NCBI GenBank assembly: GCA_017654935.2
Contig: CM065695.1
Location: forward strand, 37,182,431-37,246,430
Length of the DNA: 64,000 nt
Reading direction: 5' to 3'
DNA from: Phymorhynchus buccinoides
Taxonomy: Eukaryota > Mollusca > Gastropoda > Neogastropoda > Raphitomidae
Shown piece by piece: positions 33,261 through 46,587 of the stretch; the stretch's first letter is position 1; every line of letters starts with the position of its first letter. The position numbers were made by a program, and so were the translations under genes. The notes under the pieces were generated by a model. It did no database searches. It had not been told where the DNA came from and saw only the letters and a program-made list of their open reading frames with translations.

Positions 33261-33388
33261 TTTTTCTGCTGGCTCTTTATAACAGCACTTACCACAAGAC
33301 ATTAAAAGCAGTTCAGATAACACCTTTTTCTGCTGGCTCTTTATAACAGCACTTACCACAAGACATTAAAAGCAGTTCAGATAACACC
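33261..33388. repeat. Perfect 64-bp tandem duplication
   Basis: TTTTTCTGCTGGCTCTTTAT starts at 33261 and again at 33325, and the whole 64-bp unit is identical by eye. Confidence 0.95.
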
Positions 33389-33673
33389 TTTTTTTTCACC
33401 CTTTTTGGCATACTCATAAAAACAAAACAACAACAAAAAGTCCAGCCAATCGCTTTCACTCTTGAAGTCTACGAAGAGAAATGACGAGCCAAACCAGACA
33501 AGAACAGAGGGGAAAACAGGCAGCGCAGACAACGGCACAGAGGAGTTGTGGAAATATGGCAGCAGGCAGGGCGAGAAGCGGGGACACACCCATACCATGT
33601 CTGGACAACGGCTTCACACCAGTCCACTGGCAACAAGGGTGAACATTTCACCCGCCACACTGCAGCCGGCTAC
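33389..33673. other. Non-coding spacer
   Basis: Nothing recognised. Confidence 0.45.
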
Positions 33674-34575
33674 TGTAGGACTGAGGAACTGACATCCACT
33701 CCTTACCTACCGCTTACAAACACCAAGCCGTGCACAGTGAGCTCCAAATTGCCGCATTGTAGAACCCTTGATCCACTGCCACAGAACAGGAGGCAGCTAG
33801 TGTAGGACTGAGGAACTGACATCCACTCCTTACCTACCGCTTACAAACACCAAGCCGTGCACAGTGAGCTCCAAATTACTGCATTGTAGAACCCTTGATG
33901 ATCCACTGCCACAGAACAGGAGGCAGCTACTGTAGGACTGAGGAACAGACAATACACTCTTTACCTATTGCTTACAAACACCAAGCCGTGCACAGTGAGC
34001 TCCAAATTACCGCATTGTAGAACCCTTGATGATCCACTGCCACAGAACAGGAGGCAGCTACTGTAGGACAGAGGAACTAACATCCACTCTATCTACCGCT
34101 TACAAACACCAAGCCATGCACAGTGAGCTCCAAATTACCGCATTGTAGAACCCTTGATGATCCACTGCCACAGAACAGGAGGCAGCTACTGTAGGACAGA
34201 GGAACTGACATCCACTCTTTACCTATTGCTTACAAACACCAAGCCGTGCACAGTGAGCTCCAAATTACCGCATTGTAGAACCCTTGATCCACTGCCACAG
34301 AACAGGAGGCAGCTACTGTAGGACAGAGGAACTGACATCCACTCTTTACCTACTGCTTACAAACACCAAGCCGTGCACAGTGAGCTCCAAATTACTGCAT
34401 TGTAGAACCCTTGATCCACTGCCACAGAACAGGAGGCAGCTACTGTAGGACAGAGGAACTGACATCCACTCTTTACCTATTGCTTACAAACACCAAGTCG
34501 TGCACAGTGAGCTCCAAATTACCGTACCAGCGCGTTGTAGAACCCTTGATGATCCACTGCCACAAAACAGGAGGC
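33674..34575. repeat. Tandem repeat, about 127-131-bp unit, seven copies
   Basis: TGTAGGAC recurs at 33674, 33801, 33931, 34062, 34190, 34317 and 34444. Shared pieces include CTTACAAACACCAAGCCGTG, CACAGTGAGCTCCAAATT and CCACTGCCACAGAACAGGAG. Length variation comes mainly from a GAT insertion (CTTGATCC versus CTTGATGATCC). The final copy decays after 34560. Not coding. Confidence 0.95.
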
Positions 34576-37216
34576 ACCACAACACGATAAGCCCAACACA
34601 AACAAAACAACTTCCAAACAACTGCACAGCGTCTGGTAAAGATGGTTGTCACTGTCCTGTCCACAAACGGGCCTACAGAGCACAGAAAAGCGCTACTGGC
34701 CATTTTCCATGCAACCCAAAGGATACAAGAGATCACACACACACACACAGCGTGGCCCAAAAGGATAAGCACAGGGATGGACATGCAAGGCAAGCCGACC
34801 GGCTCAAAAAAGCTTTAACAACGGACAGTTTTCTGATGACAACAAGGTATTATAATAGAGCAGGGAGAGGATGTAGGTGGTCATGCGTAGTAAGTAGACC
34901 CCAGGGACACTGGGCCCTTTCTGCATGCACACGGGCCAGGTGTAGTACAGAAACACAGTGCATGGTCCACAGCACTAGCACTAGTATCAGCAGACTTCAA
35001 AGCATTCTCAACACACATCATCATCATCATCGTTTCACTCAAACTTTCCAAAAAATCGGCCACTATCTGAATATTCATGGTCACAACATTCACTATCATA
35101 TGAGTAGCAAGTTGTATTCACAGAAATCGTCCAGCGTAAAGCAGTTTTTCTATATTATAAAACCAAAAAAAATGCACAATTAGAATTTTTTGTTAAATGT
35201 CTGTATATCATTTATCGTTTTCTGGATACCAGCCATTTCAAACCATCATATAAAGACATGAGCTACAAAAGGTACATAATAAATGACAGAAACCTCAAAG
35301 TTTGCAACTATTTTACAAATACAATGAAGGACACTTCAAAATCTACATTACGTACAGGTATTACAGACAGACTTGATAAGTTACAGTCATCCTCACTATT
35401 CGCATTAAAAAAAACTTTCCACAATGGGACAATGGGATTTTTCTGTGCTCTCCATTTTGTTAATACATTTTGGCAGTTTTTCTTTTGTAGATCTGTTAAT
35501 TTTGCCCACAAATTAATTCAATTTGTAGTAATTCAACGTTGATTAAATATAACGAGGTTTTCTTTTTCCCTATTCAAGTGGCTAATCCATGGTCGAAAAC
35601 AATCCTGAATATCTGTCTCCTTGCTCACAATTCAGTGCCGAAGTCACAGCAACGGGCCCATATGTATACAACAGGCATCAGAACAGTCTTAAGTCCAATC
35701 CTGTGAAAACCATGGTATACGGGCCATCAAGACCCAGACAGCAGAAGGACAACACTGAAATCAGTTCCCAACATGACCCTAAGGCTTAATGCAGTGATAA
35801 ATCACTTTAAAATGCTATTCACCAGAAAAGATAACACTCAACAAAAAGGCAAAACCTCTCACAGAAGAAGTTAATCCTCTGAAATTAGCAGATCCTCTGA
35901 CAATTCTGATGCCTGATACAAACCCCAGGCACACAAAAGCATGTTTTTACAAACTGGTCGCATATAGGGCCAAATGTATGCTCTGTGCCTGTCGATCTGG
36001 ACTTGAAAATGTATAAATTCTATACATATATATTTTATTACGAATACGACTGAAATCTCTCCGACTTGTCAAATAAGTAAAATAGTTTCTTAGGACAAGT
36101 GTTTCTTATAAATATTTAAAAGATTTTCGTTTCTTCTGATTACCACGACTACAGTGCATTAGCATTTGCGCCTTAATGCGTCTTTATAAATCAGTTTTAT
36201 TTTGGGGCTAAGCGTCATGTCATGCTTATGCATATACACTACATTATTTGAAGCATTTATAGACAAGTCAGCTCTATAAAGTATTAGTAATCACATCAAT
36301 TTATAACTAATGAATATGGAACGGTTTTCTGCAATTATGTCAGCAGGCATCAATTTATGGTTTGGAACATGGAAGCGAAACATTATCCGCAAAACAACTG
36401 AGAACTTGAGAGCTACAAAACAAAACAAAAAGCTATTTATTGACTCATACATTTATTCAGTCATTTATTTATTTGTGTATTTGTAATTTGTTCATGAAAA
36501 ACATGCACACAAAAAAGGTTTAAGAAAACAAAAAAGTTATAAAAAAAAAGCAAAAAAAAGCTTCTATCTCTGCAAGGAAAACGTGGTTCTGAACTTTTGA
36601 CAGCGAAAATGTTGAATTGTTCCCACCATTCTGCAGTTTCTCTGCTGTGCGCTAATCGTCCTTTCCGTCTCTTTCAAGGGCAGATTGTAAGAATAGGCAT
36701 CGCCTAAAATCTTTATCCTTGTTAACTCTTTGGTTTCTGTATTTAGAGAAGTTTCAACTACTGTTCATTCCTGAGAACCTCTTTAGCTGCTGAGAAAATT
36801 TATCCCGTCGATTCCTACGGGCCTCTTTTGCTCGTAATATCATGCAACATGATGCAACTGTTATTACTTTGCTCTTCTATAATTGCAATGAGGGTTTTTC
36901 CCTTTTCTTACTGGGGCAAGTATTGTTTATGAAAGAGAAACATGCCACATATTCACAATAACATAACACCCTTTTATACAGTTTTACTCTCTCTGGAAAC
37001 CCAGGAATAGGGAGATAGAGAGCTCTATAAAGCTAGGAATCTGCAGTTACTCCCATTCAGCCTCAAAAGCGGTTATCAGGAACGAAAGAGTTAAATAAAG
37101 TTTTTCAGTGTTCAATGTTCTGAACGGGCGAGACAAACAGAACCAGGAAGAGCCTCAGCAGACGCACCAAACGATAAATACTGGTCACCATCCCAGGTGA
37201 GAGGGGGTGATAATGT
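34576..37216. other. Repeat-poor non-coding stretch
   Basis: I see no gene or mobile element here. An open frame running through 34500-35183 has no protein-like family signal. It lies downstream of the G alpha s stop codon on the minus strand and could be distal 3' UTR or intergenic; sequence alone cannot decide. Confidence 0.4.
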
Positions 37217-37224
37217 AAGGAAAC

Positions 37225-37546
37225 CCCCCCCCCCCCCCCCCCCCCCCCAGGGGGTTATTTTGTATAAATAGTTCCCCCACCTTCTGGAAGTTCTGTGCTT
37301 GCAACTTCCTCTAATCTGTCACTCTCTTTTGACTCTGCCTTTTCCCTTTGCTTACTGTCATCTGCTATCTTTCTATCTTACCGGTCCATTCTCCTGCCTT
37401 TTTTCACGAAACACTTTCAAAAACATTTCCTCCAGCCGAAGTCGGACTTGCTGGGCCTAACTACTTCTTAGTTAGGCGCATAACGGCAGCATGAAGCATC
37501 TGCGCTCATAATTGACAGGAAACTGTCTGAGCGGTCGAAGAAGAAG
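37225..37546 (+). mobile_element. S3 retroposon, full copy with GAA tail
   Basis: The direct repeat AAGGAAAC flanks it (37217-37224 and 37547-37554). It starts with a ~25-bp poly-C run, has GTTCCCCCACCTTCTGGAAG and ends GTCGAAGAAGAAG. It matches 27256-27571 in reverse. Confidence 0.85.
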
Positions 37547-37554
37547 AAGGAAAC

Positions 37555-39133
37555 ACATTACAATAACGTGACAGTTACTGTGGCAGTTACTGTTACACTC
37601 ACAAAGCTCCCTTTCACATCAGGCACGGCACGCTTGCGTTTTTACACATCTAACTTGTACACACACACACTGCGTGGAAAGTGGAGGGGGGGAGGGGGGA
37701 GATAAGAGAGCTATGTTGAAGTCTGAGCTGTTGCATCAAGTCAAAACATTCATAAAAGCCCAGCCAAACCATGCAGGTAAGCTTTTGCGTCCGATAAATG
37801 ACCTTCACGGTCCCAGCGGGGAAACAAATCCTCACTCAAAGCATGCTGGTCGCTAGCCATCTAGCAAATAATACTAAACGCCACAAGATGGTAACTTGCT
37901 GTATGGAAAAAAGTCATCTCTGCACATAAACCACGGATATTAACACCTAGGCCACACATTTTCAGCACATTTCATGGATTTATCAAACTATAAAAAATAT
38001 CACACTTTCATCCTCTCAGGGTCACACTCAAGTGCTAGGACACACACATCGCACATTTTGGGGCTACATGACCAACTTTTTCTTCTTTGATAGTGCATCT
38101 GAAGGTTTCATTCATACCAGTAAAGAAGGGGGGGGGGGGGAGTACTAACTTTAAAACCGGCATCCTGTTTGTAAAAAGAAAACAAAAAACATACTTATTT
38201 TGACAAGAGACCAACCATTTCAAGACAGTATGCCATGTTGTGTAGTAATATGCCCGCGTTAGTTTTAAAAACGAATCAGTCGATTTTTGTTTATACATAT
38301 AGGAGCCAAGAAAAGCTCGAAAATAAAAAGCATCTGTCTATGACATCATTTATGGATTGGATTCTCACTCTCTCACCACTTTATATCCCTGCGTTACCCA
38401 TTATCTTCCCCCCCCCCCCCCCCTCCTCTTCTTTCAACTCGCTCTTTTTACATATTTAGTTCACATCACATTTATATAGTAAGAGGAAAAACAAATTATT
38501 GTACAAAAGTTGGTGATATAGTCCGTCTCTTTCAAACTTACGTAAGCACAACACTGTTCAAAGTATAAAATAACCACACTTTATACAACAAAATATAAGC
38601 AGTTAATTGATCAACCAACATTACGCACAAACAAAATAATATTTCAGATCTTGGCAAACAAAAACAAAACAAAAAAGAGGGGGCTGGGGGGGGGGCGGGT
38701 CATTAATTTTTTTTAAAATCATCACACATGAAAACAATAGACGATATTGCCAATCAACAAGTTTACCATATATAAACCAGAAAACAAAATGAAACAATAA
38801 AACATTTACATTTATAGTGACATGCGCAAACGCATCTCTGATTCAGCAGATCACACACACACACAGAGCAACAACATCTTATGTAAAAACAAAGTGTATC
38901 TTATGTAAAAACAAAGTGTAAATCGTGCTGAATGAATATTCTCTGACAATGATAAATGGTCTGCTCACAAACCGTCAAAACCATTCAATCCATTCTATAA
39001 AAAAGGGCCACTTTTTTTTTAAAATAAAAAAAACACAAAATAAAATTCTACATACAATGCTTCTACTACCTAAGCCAAGATAAAAATGTTTTTAAAACAA
39101 CAACAAAAACAAAGGGTCATTTTGCCATATAAA
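37555..39133. other. Non-coding stretch with homopolymer runs
   Basis: A poly-G run lies near 38129-38140 and poly-C near 38409-38422. No gene is seen. Possibly part of a long G alpha s 3' UTR. Confidence 0.4.
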
Positions 39134-39360
39134 CATGGGTGCAACTACACAACATGAAAAAACCCTGAAAGGCCGGGGTCCAGGGGTAATGTCCCCCTGC
39201 AGCTGAAGAAAAAATTGATTTATGAAGGTATTTTAGTTTGCTTTTTCCACAAAGTGTTTGAAAAATACAGTACACACAGAAAAAGATCTTGTTTGACAAA
39301 ATTTAAAGGTAAAATTCAAAAACAGGAAATCCTTGTATACCAGGAAAAGTTGCACCCATG
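39134..39360. mobile_element. CATGGGTGCAACT-ended inverted-repeat element, copy 1
   Basis: The ends are CATGGGTGCAACT and AGTTGCACCCATG. The body has CCTGAAAGGCCGGGGTCCAG, CCCCTGCAGCTGAAGAA and GGAAATCCTTGTATACCAGG. The second copy at 46321-46587 is very similar. Confidence 0.8.
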
Positions 39361-41584
39361 CATACAGCAACAATTATAAACTACTTGTTTTATTCCAAAA
39401 AGCAGAAGTATTGTACACTGAAACGTGGGAAATGTGTAATGAAGAACAAAGGCTGTTTACTTACTCATTGGCTCTGTTCTTAAAATATCTTCCAAGCGGA
39501 ATTACTGAAAAAAATTGTAAAAAGAAGCAAATTATTTATTATCTTTTTCTGCCATGATCTACATGAATAAAACAAACAAGGGGCAAATGTTTTTGAAAAA
39601 GTTAAACTGATAAGTTTTATGTCAACCCACTAAATATCTAAATGATCATATCACACAATTAATGAAATCAGCATACTTATCTCCACAATGCATGCTTTAA
39701 AAAAAATAAATTGAAGTATCACATCTTTGCCGGACAAAAATAAAAAATCCAAACCAACCAAAACAAGTGTAAATCCACTTTCTCAAGCATGTCCAAATAG
39801 CAACTGCCCACCCATACCCTATCCCCGCTATATTTCCAACCCTTTCAATGCTACCTACCTTTACGTTACGTTACGAGTGATAAATAACCAATGTGTGCAA
39901 CAAAGCTGTTATCAGCCATTTCATTTTCTTTACTATAAAAGACTAGCTTTTAGACTTCAAAGCAACTACCCTAAATCGCAGACTATAAGCCGCAACTTTT
40001 GTTTTGGGACATCATGCATCGCCATTCTTCCGCGGCTTATGCTTCGACGCAGCTTATGCATTACTTTTTTCAGATTTTTTTTTCAAAATAGGGGGTGCGG
40101 CTTATATTACGAAGCGGCTTGTAGTCGGTGAATTACGGTATTATCATACAATTATAGGAACTGTGTTACCAGAACATTACAATTTGACTTGTCATTTCCA
40201 ACGTAGTTAGATATATTTCACAAATGACCTTGGACAGATTGTAAACAACAGTTCTTTTATACTGCATGTACCTCCCACCCCATTCTCACCCTAACCCCTA
40301 AGTCTCTGACAAAAATGAATGATTCAAATCTCTGACAGCCCAACCAGTTACCGTAACTCCCTCAGTGCACGTACAGCAGTAGTTTCACTCGGCAGAACAT
40401 CTAGTAGCAGTACATCTTGCCCTAGTTTACAGGGGCATCTCTACTACAGGCATACCACCTAACCTACACTTTCTACTCTCACATATTTTTCATTTGAATC
40501 AAATGCTTTGGGGGACCAAAAAACAAACGAACAAAAAAAGTCGACAGGTGCTTTGAGAAAACAAAGAAGTATATAATAAAACAGAAAGTACAAAAGCGTC
40601 CATTTTAACTATGAATTCTGTGAGCACTTTCGCCACGTTATTTTGTTTATATCACCTGATTAGCTCACTTGGCCTTCACTAGCACGCACACACAATCAAT
40701 ATTGAATTTCATTCATATGAAGTAAACTGTTCTAAAAGCTAAAAGTTCATTAAAAAATATACATATAATCACACTCAGCACACACACTTTTCCAGCATCT
40801 AATAAGCACATACTAAATGTTGTTGCGGCTCACAACGCTAAAAACAAAACAAAATGTAATAATAAACAGCATTTAACGTGATTCGCTCGACATTTCAATT
40901 TTTCAATCGACATAAAAAAAAGATTAGTGGAAAGAGGAGGCAGTTCATTAAACACGAATCGACATGATCATCTCCAAAAAAAGGATGCATTGCAGACGGA
41001 TGAAAACACTGCGTTCCTACAACTGTGATAACCTGAAAACTGATGACCATGCGTATGCAATAAACAAGTGTTTGTGTGCCTGTCAAGTGTGTGCTTGAGA
41101 GATATCATGACACGGATCGAAAATCACAAACATAGATTCTTATTTCTGAATGTGCTCCAACAATCGATAATAAACTAACATCTATTGTAAGTCAGAATGA
41201 AAGAGCTAGAAGTGCATTAGTTGTTTAAAAAACAAAAATACAAGAAAAACTATACACACACACATAATCATGACTGATTTTCCACCTCAAGCGGAGAAAC
41301 CCCCCCCCCCTCAACAAAATCAGCCACAGTTACGTTAGTACCCTAGAGGTTGTCACACGCATGCGCTGTCAGTTGGCGTCAAACATCTTTGTACAGGTTC
41401 ATTATATGCGTTCCGTATACACTCAAGCCAGCGCAGAACTGAAGAGGACATGCACAGAGAAGGTAGTAGTAACCAAATCCAATCTGCAAGAACGGGAGAG
41501 AAAATAAGACACACTCATTAATATAAAACAACAGGCAAACCAACCAACAGAGTGGGAGAGAAAGCAAGAGGGGGCAGGGGAAAT
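39361..41584. other. Non-coding stretch with one degraded TA element
   Basis: 39973-40139 has GCAGACTATAAGCCGCAACT and ends GCGGCTTGTAGTCGGTGAA then TTACGGTA, a degraded relative of the elements at 44850 and 61048. The remainder shows nothing I can support. Confidence 0.5.
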
Positions 41585-42050
41585 GGGGGGGTAGCAATCA
41601 TAATGGAAATGGGGGGGGGGGTAGCAATCACAATGGAATTGGGGGGGGGGGGGGGGGGGTAGCAATCAGAATGGAACTAAGTCAGGACAAAAGGCAGGGG
41701 GGGGGGGGGGGGTAGCAATCAGAATGGAACTAAGTCAGAACAAAAGGCAGGGAGGGGGGTAAGCAATCAGAATGGAACTAAGTCAGGACAAAAGGCAGGG
41801 GGGGGGGGGGGGGTAGCAATCAGAATGGAACTAAGTCAGGACAAAAAGCAGGGAGGGGGGGGGGGGGGGTAAGCAATCAGAATGGAACTAAGTCAGGACA
41901 AAAGGCAGGGAGGGGGGGGGGGGGGGGGGGGGGTAGCAATCAGAATGGAACCAAGTCAGGACAAAAGGCAGGGAGGGGGGGGGGGGGTAGCAATCAGAAT
42001 GGAACCAAGTCAGGACAAAAGGCAGGGAGGGGGGGGGGGGGGGGGGTCTA
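41585..42050. repeat. Minisatellite with variable poly-G tracts
   Basis: Units read (G)n-TAGCAATCAGAATGGAACTA then AGTCAGGACAAAAGGCAGG. The G tract ranges from about 6 to 25 and sets most of the length variation; there are about eight full or partial units. It lies about 1.8 kb 3' of the G alpha s stop, where the transcript would be C-rich. Confidence 0.93.
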
Positions 42051-43811
42051 CAAAAAGGGCACAAAAACTGGGGTGAGGAGAGGGAGGGTAGGTGGGGGAG
42101 TGTCACATTGACACGGTTCTCAGCCGTTTTAAGTCTGGATTGGACAAGCCCTTCTACTTCTCCTCAGCTCTTGCTGCGGGGTAAGTCGCGTCGCTCTGAA
42201 CCAGCCCCACAGTGACGAAACAGAAAACAGCAGATGTCCTCCTGTTGGAGTGAAGGTCCAGCACAGAGTGGACAGCAGCCATGCCTCTCTGTCTTCCTCT
42301 CTGGTCAGCCCGCACCCTCCCTTCCCCAATCCCCTACCTCCCACCAGCACACACAGTCCAGCCCAGCCCACAGTACATGCTCCGTCTCGGCAGCACAGGC
42401 ACCACCGACAGCACACCCTTAGCAGTCACACGAAGCTACCGGCCCTACAACAAACCGCCACCGAGCCTCCACTGTAAAAAAGAAAATCACACCCACGACA
42501 GTCGCACAATAATACCGGCCTAGCAACAAACTGCCATCAAAGTCTTGAATATAAAAAAGAAAATCATTTCCAAGCCTCTTCTTTACTCTACTCCTTCCAC
42601 GCTTTTCGTCGTTCTCACCCTTTGCTTTCTGTACATATTGGGACTATTGTTTTTACAGAGCTGCATTTCTTCAAAACCGATGTTGTTGCCATTCTCCTTC
42701 CTAAAGGAGGGGGGTGGGGGGGGGGGGAACATGTGTGAGTGAAGATTCCAAATGCCTTGCTGAGACTTGGTGGGAAGTGTAACAATAACATGCATAAACT
42801 TTGCAATGCTCACTCTTAGAATACAGCAACTGGCCTTAGAAGAAAACAGAGGAAAACCAAATGCAAAGGTTGACTAAAGCTGAGCCTCCCAATTTGAACT
42901 CCGAAAACAAAATCGGATTTAACCCAGATGTTGACGATCCTTTCAGAGTGTCTTTCCTCCGTCCCCCCATCTCTCCCCAGAAGTCCAATTGGACAATGAA
43001 AGCTAACTGAACCTAAACTGCTAATGCATCACTCAGCCGTCTCAAGATGATGATGATGCACAGGAGAGAAGGGTCTGCAAACAGCATTCATGGCTCCTCT
43101 CCGTCAACAAGAACTTCCCTTTGCTCTTCTATCCAACATTATTGTCCAGCGTCTCCACACCCTTCACCCCCCCCCCCCTTTCCTGCATACATTGAAAATA
43201 AACGAGAGAAAAAATAGAAGAAGAAGAGGAGGAAAGCACCTGGTTGCCCACAAAGTTCTTTCAACCATCTACCTAACAAACCATCGTCAACGCCAGGGGG
43301 TCAACCATTTTGCATTTCCCTGCTATTTCTCTTATCAAGAAGTTGTTTAGAAAATGCTAAAACACACACTTCAAACACACACTCACACGCACAGATAGAT
43401 AGATCGGCCATGTCCTCTTCTGATGAGCCATGATATGATCACATGCAAAAAGGAGTAAGGGGCGTGGCGGGGTGGGGTGGGGGGACAGGGAGGGATGACC
43501 CGTACAGCTGTCTCTCCGTGTGACCAAGCTATCTGTCGGACTGTGCACGCAGTCGCTACGTGGTGTGCTTGTGCGTGGGATGGGTGAAGAGAGAGCTGGG
43601 TTCACCGATCAGTGCCGCTTCATCTTGTTCTTCTTCTTCTTCTTGTCGTCCGTTCCTGACCCCCGTGCGGATGATGAAAACAGGCGCATGGCCTCCCCCA
43701 AGAGAAGCAGAGGTGCATCATCACATTGTTTGTTGTTTGTTTGCTTTGAGATTAGTCCTGGTTCACCGAAACAAACAAACAAAAAAAACCACAGTGGTCC
43801 AGGCACACGCA
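42051..43811 (-). other. Downstream of G alpha s stop, probable proximal 3' UTR
   Basis: The stretch directly follows the stop codon on the minus strand. Long stretches lack mobile elements. CA- and C-rich patches occur, with a (TTC)n tract near 43626-43645. UTR extent is inferred from position alone; I found no decisive poly(A) site. Confidence 0.45.
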
Positions 43812-44045
<234 letters not shown>

Positions 44046-44074
44046 TCACTTTCTAATGGGGAGAATAATTAGCC

Positions 44075-44293
44075 CAGGGCTCCCAATCGTCCTGCAAAAC
44101 AAGGGGTCCCAGGGACTCCTTCACTTACAGTAGAGAGGGTCCTAGAGACAGGATATAGGGTCCCAGTGGTATTGCGGATGCCCAAAAGAATTTTTTCTAG
44201 CGCATCCCTGGGATCCCCTGCACATTATTTTAGAGGGTCCTTTAGAATTTTAGTGCTTCATAGACCCCCAAATGGGGGTCCATGGGAGCCCTG
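44075..44293. mobile_element. hAT-like MITE, copy 1 (219 bp), in intron
   Basis: The ends are CAGGGCTCCCAATCGTCC and the inverted GGGAGCCCTG. Flanks AATTAGCC (44067-44074) and AATTAGCT (44294-44301) match 7 of 8, the TSD length typical of hAT. A reversed copy is at 54919-55136. Confidence 0.85.
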
Positions 44294-44301
44294 AATTAGC
44301 T

Positions 44302-44849
44302 CTCATAAACATATCCCCTCTGCAAAGATTGGGTGAAATTTCAGTGTTTTCAATTACATCATAGCATTTTTATCATACGAAATAGTGTATTTTTATTTCA
44401 CTTGAAATAGATACTTTTCATTATTTTTTTCTCAACAACATAAAAAAACCTTTTTATTGTCTTAAGTTTATTCGTGTTTTGGGTCAGATACCTTCATATT
44501 GCATAAACTATACCTAGGATTTTCATTCAAACTGTTTGAGACTTCCAACGATCTATAAGAAAACACCATAAAGAGAAAGAAAAATAAAAATAAAAAATTC
44601 AGAGGTTGCATAACAAGTCCAGTTCATTTTTTTTAAACATTATTAACACACGAGTTGAATGTACTGTACTATAAGATTTCAGCTACTCTATAATGTAAAG
44701 CACAAAAATGACACATATTTTACAGATTATACAGCACTACTTTCTTTTTCCAGACTGAGAACCCTACACCTTATTATTCTGATGGCTTGGAGTCAAAATG
44801 GACTATCTTTAGATTGTCCATTGACATATTGAACTTAGTACGAAAATTA
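44302..44849. other. Intronic A/T-rich spacer
   Basis: Nothing recognised. Confidence 0.5.
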
Positions 44850-45249
44850 CCGTAAAGTGCGGACTATAAGCCGCTACTTTTTTTCAACTTTGGCCCATGC
44901 GGCTTATAAACTGATGCGGCTTATCTGTGGATTTTTTTCCATTCTACATTTATCAGTATGATTAAATCTGTTTCTGGACACTTTCTTCAGCCTATTTTGA
45001 GCTTCTTTAGACTCAAAACTGGTTTTGGTAATCAATAGATTCAAATTATCTCATGTTAAAAGTGTCTGAGAACATCAAATACTCATGCTCTGATAGGAGA
45101 ATTTCTATATTTGTGTTGGCTTGTGCACATACAATTTTCTCTGCGGCTTATAAACTGGTGCGTCTTATATGTGGATAAACACATAATATTTTGTTAATTT
45201 AAGGGATGCGGCTTATATACAGGTGTGTCTTATAGTCCAGTTTTTACGG
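44850..45249. mobile_element. TA-target MITE (GCGGCTTATA family), 400 bp, in intron
   Basis: TA flanks at 44848-44849 and 45250-45251. The ends CCGTAAAGTGCGGACTATAA and the complement of CCGTAAAAACTGGACTATAA are inverted. Internal repeats of GCGGCTTATA occur in both halves. The copy at 61048-61700 has the same body. Tc1/mariner-like by target site only. Confidence 0.87.
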
Positions 45250-45251
45250 TA

Positions 45252-45768
45252 ATAACTTGTATAAAAAAAATACTGCAGAAATATAAAAAGCATTACTCCC
45301 TTTATATATTTCTGCAGTTATTGTTTGATACAAATTATTAGCTTTTGTAATAGGTTCAATAATACGTCAATGGACTCCAAGCCATCAGTATTATTTTCTA
45401 ATAATAAAGAAAGAAACTTATAACAAAATCAGATTTTTTTTTTTAAATGTGGAGGTGCTCATTATAGAGTCGATAAAATATGGTTAACTATTCACTCTAA
45501 CTGTATGCATGAAAATAATGCTTTACGCCCTCTTTGGCCTTTCGGCCATGTGGGGCATTGGGATTTTACTTGGGGATATAATAAATGCAAATGGTGGATG
45601 CTTAAAGTAGATTGGGGTTTTATGTTTATACTACATCTTGGTGATGGGAAACAAACTGAAATCCATGTAAAAAAGAAACAGTTGCACCAATGTAGTAGTT
45701 ATCTGTGGACAGGCATTCCACAAAGAAACCCCAGCCCACACTCTGACACAGACTGAAGGCATACCCAC
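45252..45768. other. Intronic spacer
   Basis: About 45518-45560 holds the TTTACGCCCTC/GGCCATGTGGGGCATT dispersed segment. No exon other than the adjoining one. Confidence 0.5.
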
Positions 45769-45836
45769 CAGAAATTCATCCCTGATGTAGTATTTTGCAC
45801 GGACAACTTCAGGGTCATCTCCAGGTTCTGTGGTGG
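45769..45836 (-). CDS. GNAS: G protein alpha-s subunit, penultimate exon
   Basis: 68 bp. The acceptor GTGTGCAG/CCACCA and donor TTTCTG/GTGGGT are both canonical. With the G from the previous exon it reads ATTEPGDDPEVVRAKYYIRD then EFL. This corresponds to the alpha-4 to beta-6 stretch of the Ras-like domain that contacts receptor and effector in G alpha s. The vertebrate counterpart ends with the same EFLR junction, and the Arg is completed at the start of the terminal exon. Confidence 0.96.
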
Positions 45837-45845
45837 CTGCACACA

Positions 45846-46320
45846 TAATAATAATAAACGGATATTTATATAGCGCTTTTTATCGAGCACAAACTGACAA
45901 AGCGCTTTACAATCAGCATTAAAACACTCACACACGCACAGCAGACACACACGCAAAACAGAAACACATGCACGTACGTGTACGCACGAGAGTGAACGCG
46001 TTCTTGCACACAGACATACACACACATATTTCATCAAACACACAGAAAACACATTCTCACTGAAACGCACACAAACTTAACCAAACATACACTTGTACAA
46101 ACACGCGCACACGCACACACACGCGCGCACACACACACACGCACTCACATACACATACACAAAACACACGTGTACTCACACTCAGACACATGCTCACACA
46201 CACTCCTCCTACCCCCCTCTAGCCGAACACAGTCTCTCCTGCGCACGCATACACTCATACACATGCAAGCAAATATACCCACACAGAACACACAATAAAA
46301 ATAATAATAATAACAACACA
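45846..46320. repeat. Retroposon tail plus CA-rich microsatellite
   Basis: 45847-45910 is an (ATA)n-TATATAGCGCTTTTTATCG tail as at 6103. 45925-46320 is an irregular CACACA/CGCACA tract ending in (ATA)n. Confidence 0.8.
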
Positions 46321-46587
46321 GGTGCAACTACACAAAATGAAAAAACCCTGAAAGGCCGGGGTCTAGGGGTAACGTTCCCCTGCAGCTGAAGAAAACATTG
46401 ATTTTTGAAGGTATTTTAGTTTGCTTTTTCCACAATTTAAATATACAAATGCTTATTTTAAAGTGTTTAAAAAATACAGTAGACACACAAAGATCTTGTT
46501 TGACAAATTCAAAAAAAAGGAAATTCCTTTTCTGGTAAAATTCAAAAACAGGAAATCCTTGTATACCAGGAAAAGTTGCACCCATGG
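46321..46587. mobile_element. GGTGCAACT-ended inverted-repeat element, copy 2, in intron
   Basis: The ends are GGTGCAACTACACAA and GAAAAGTTGCACCCATGG. The body matches 39134-39360 with an extra internal segment of about 40 bp. Confidence 0.8.

Noticed and set aside
34500..35183. Plus-strand open frame of 227 codons
   Set aside because: It begins in the 128-bp tandem repeat, is low-complexity in places and has no recognisable domain.
42129..42523. Overlapping open frames in GC-richer DNA as a gene
   Set aside because: No conserved motif or splice structure; they lie in the presumed 3' flank of G alpha s.
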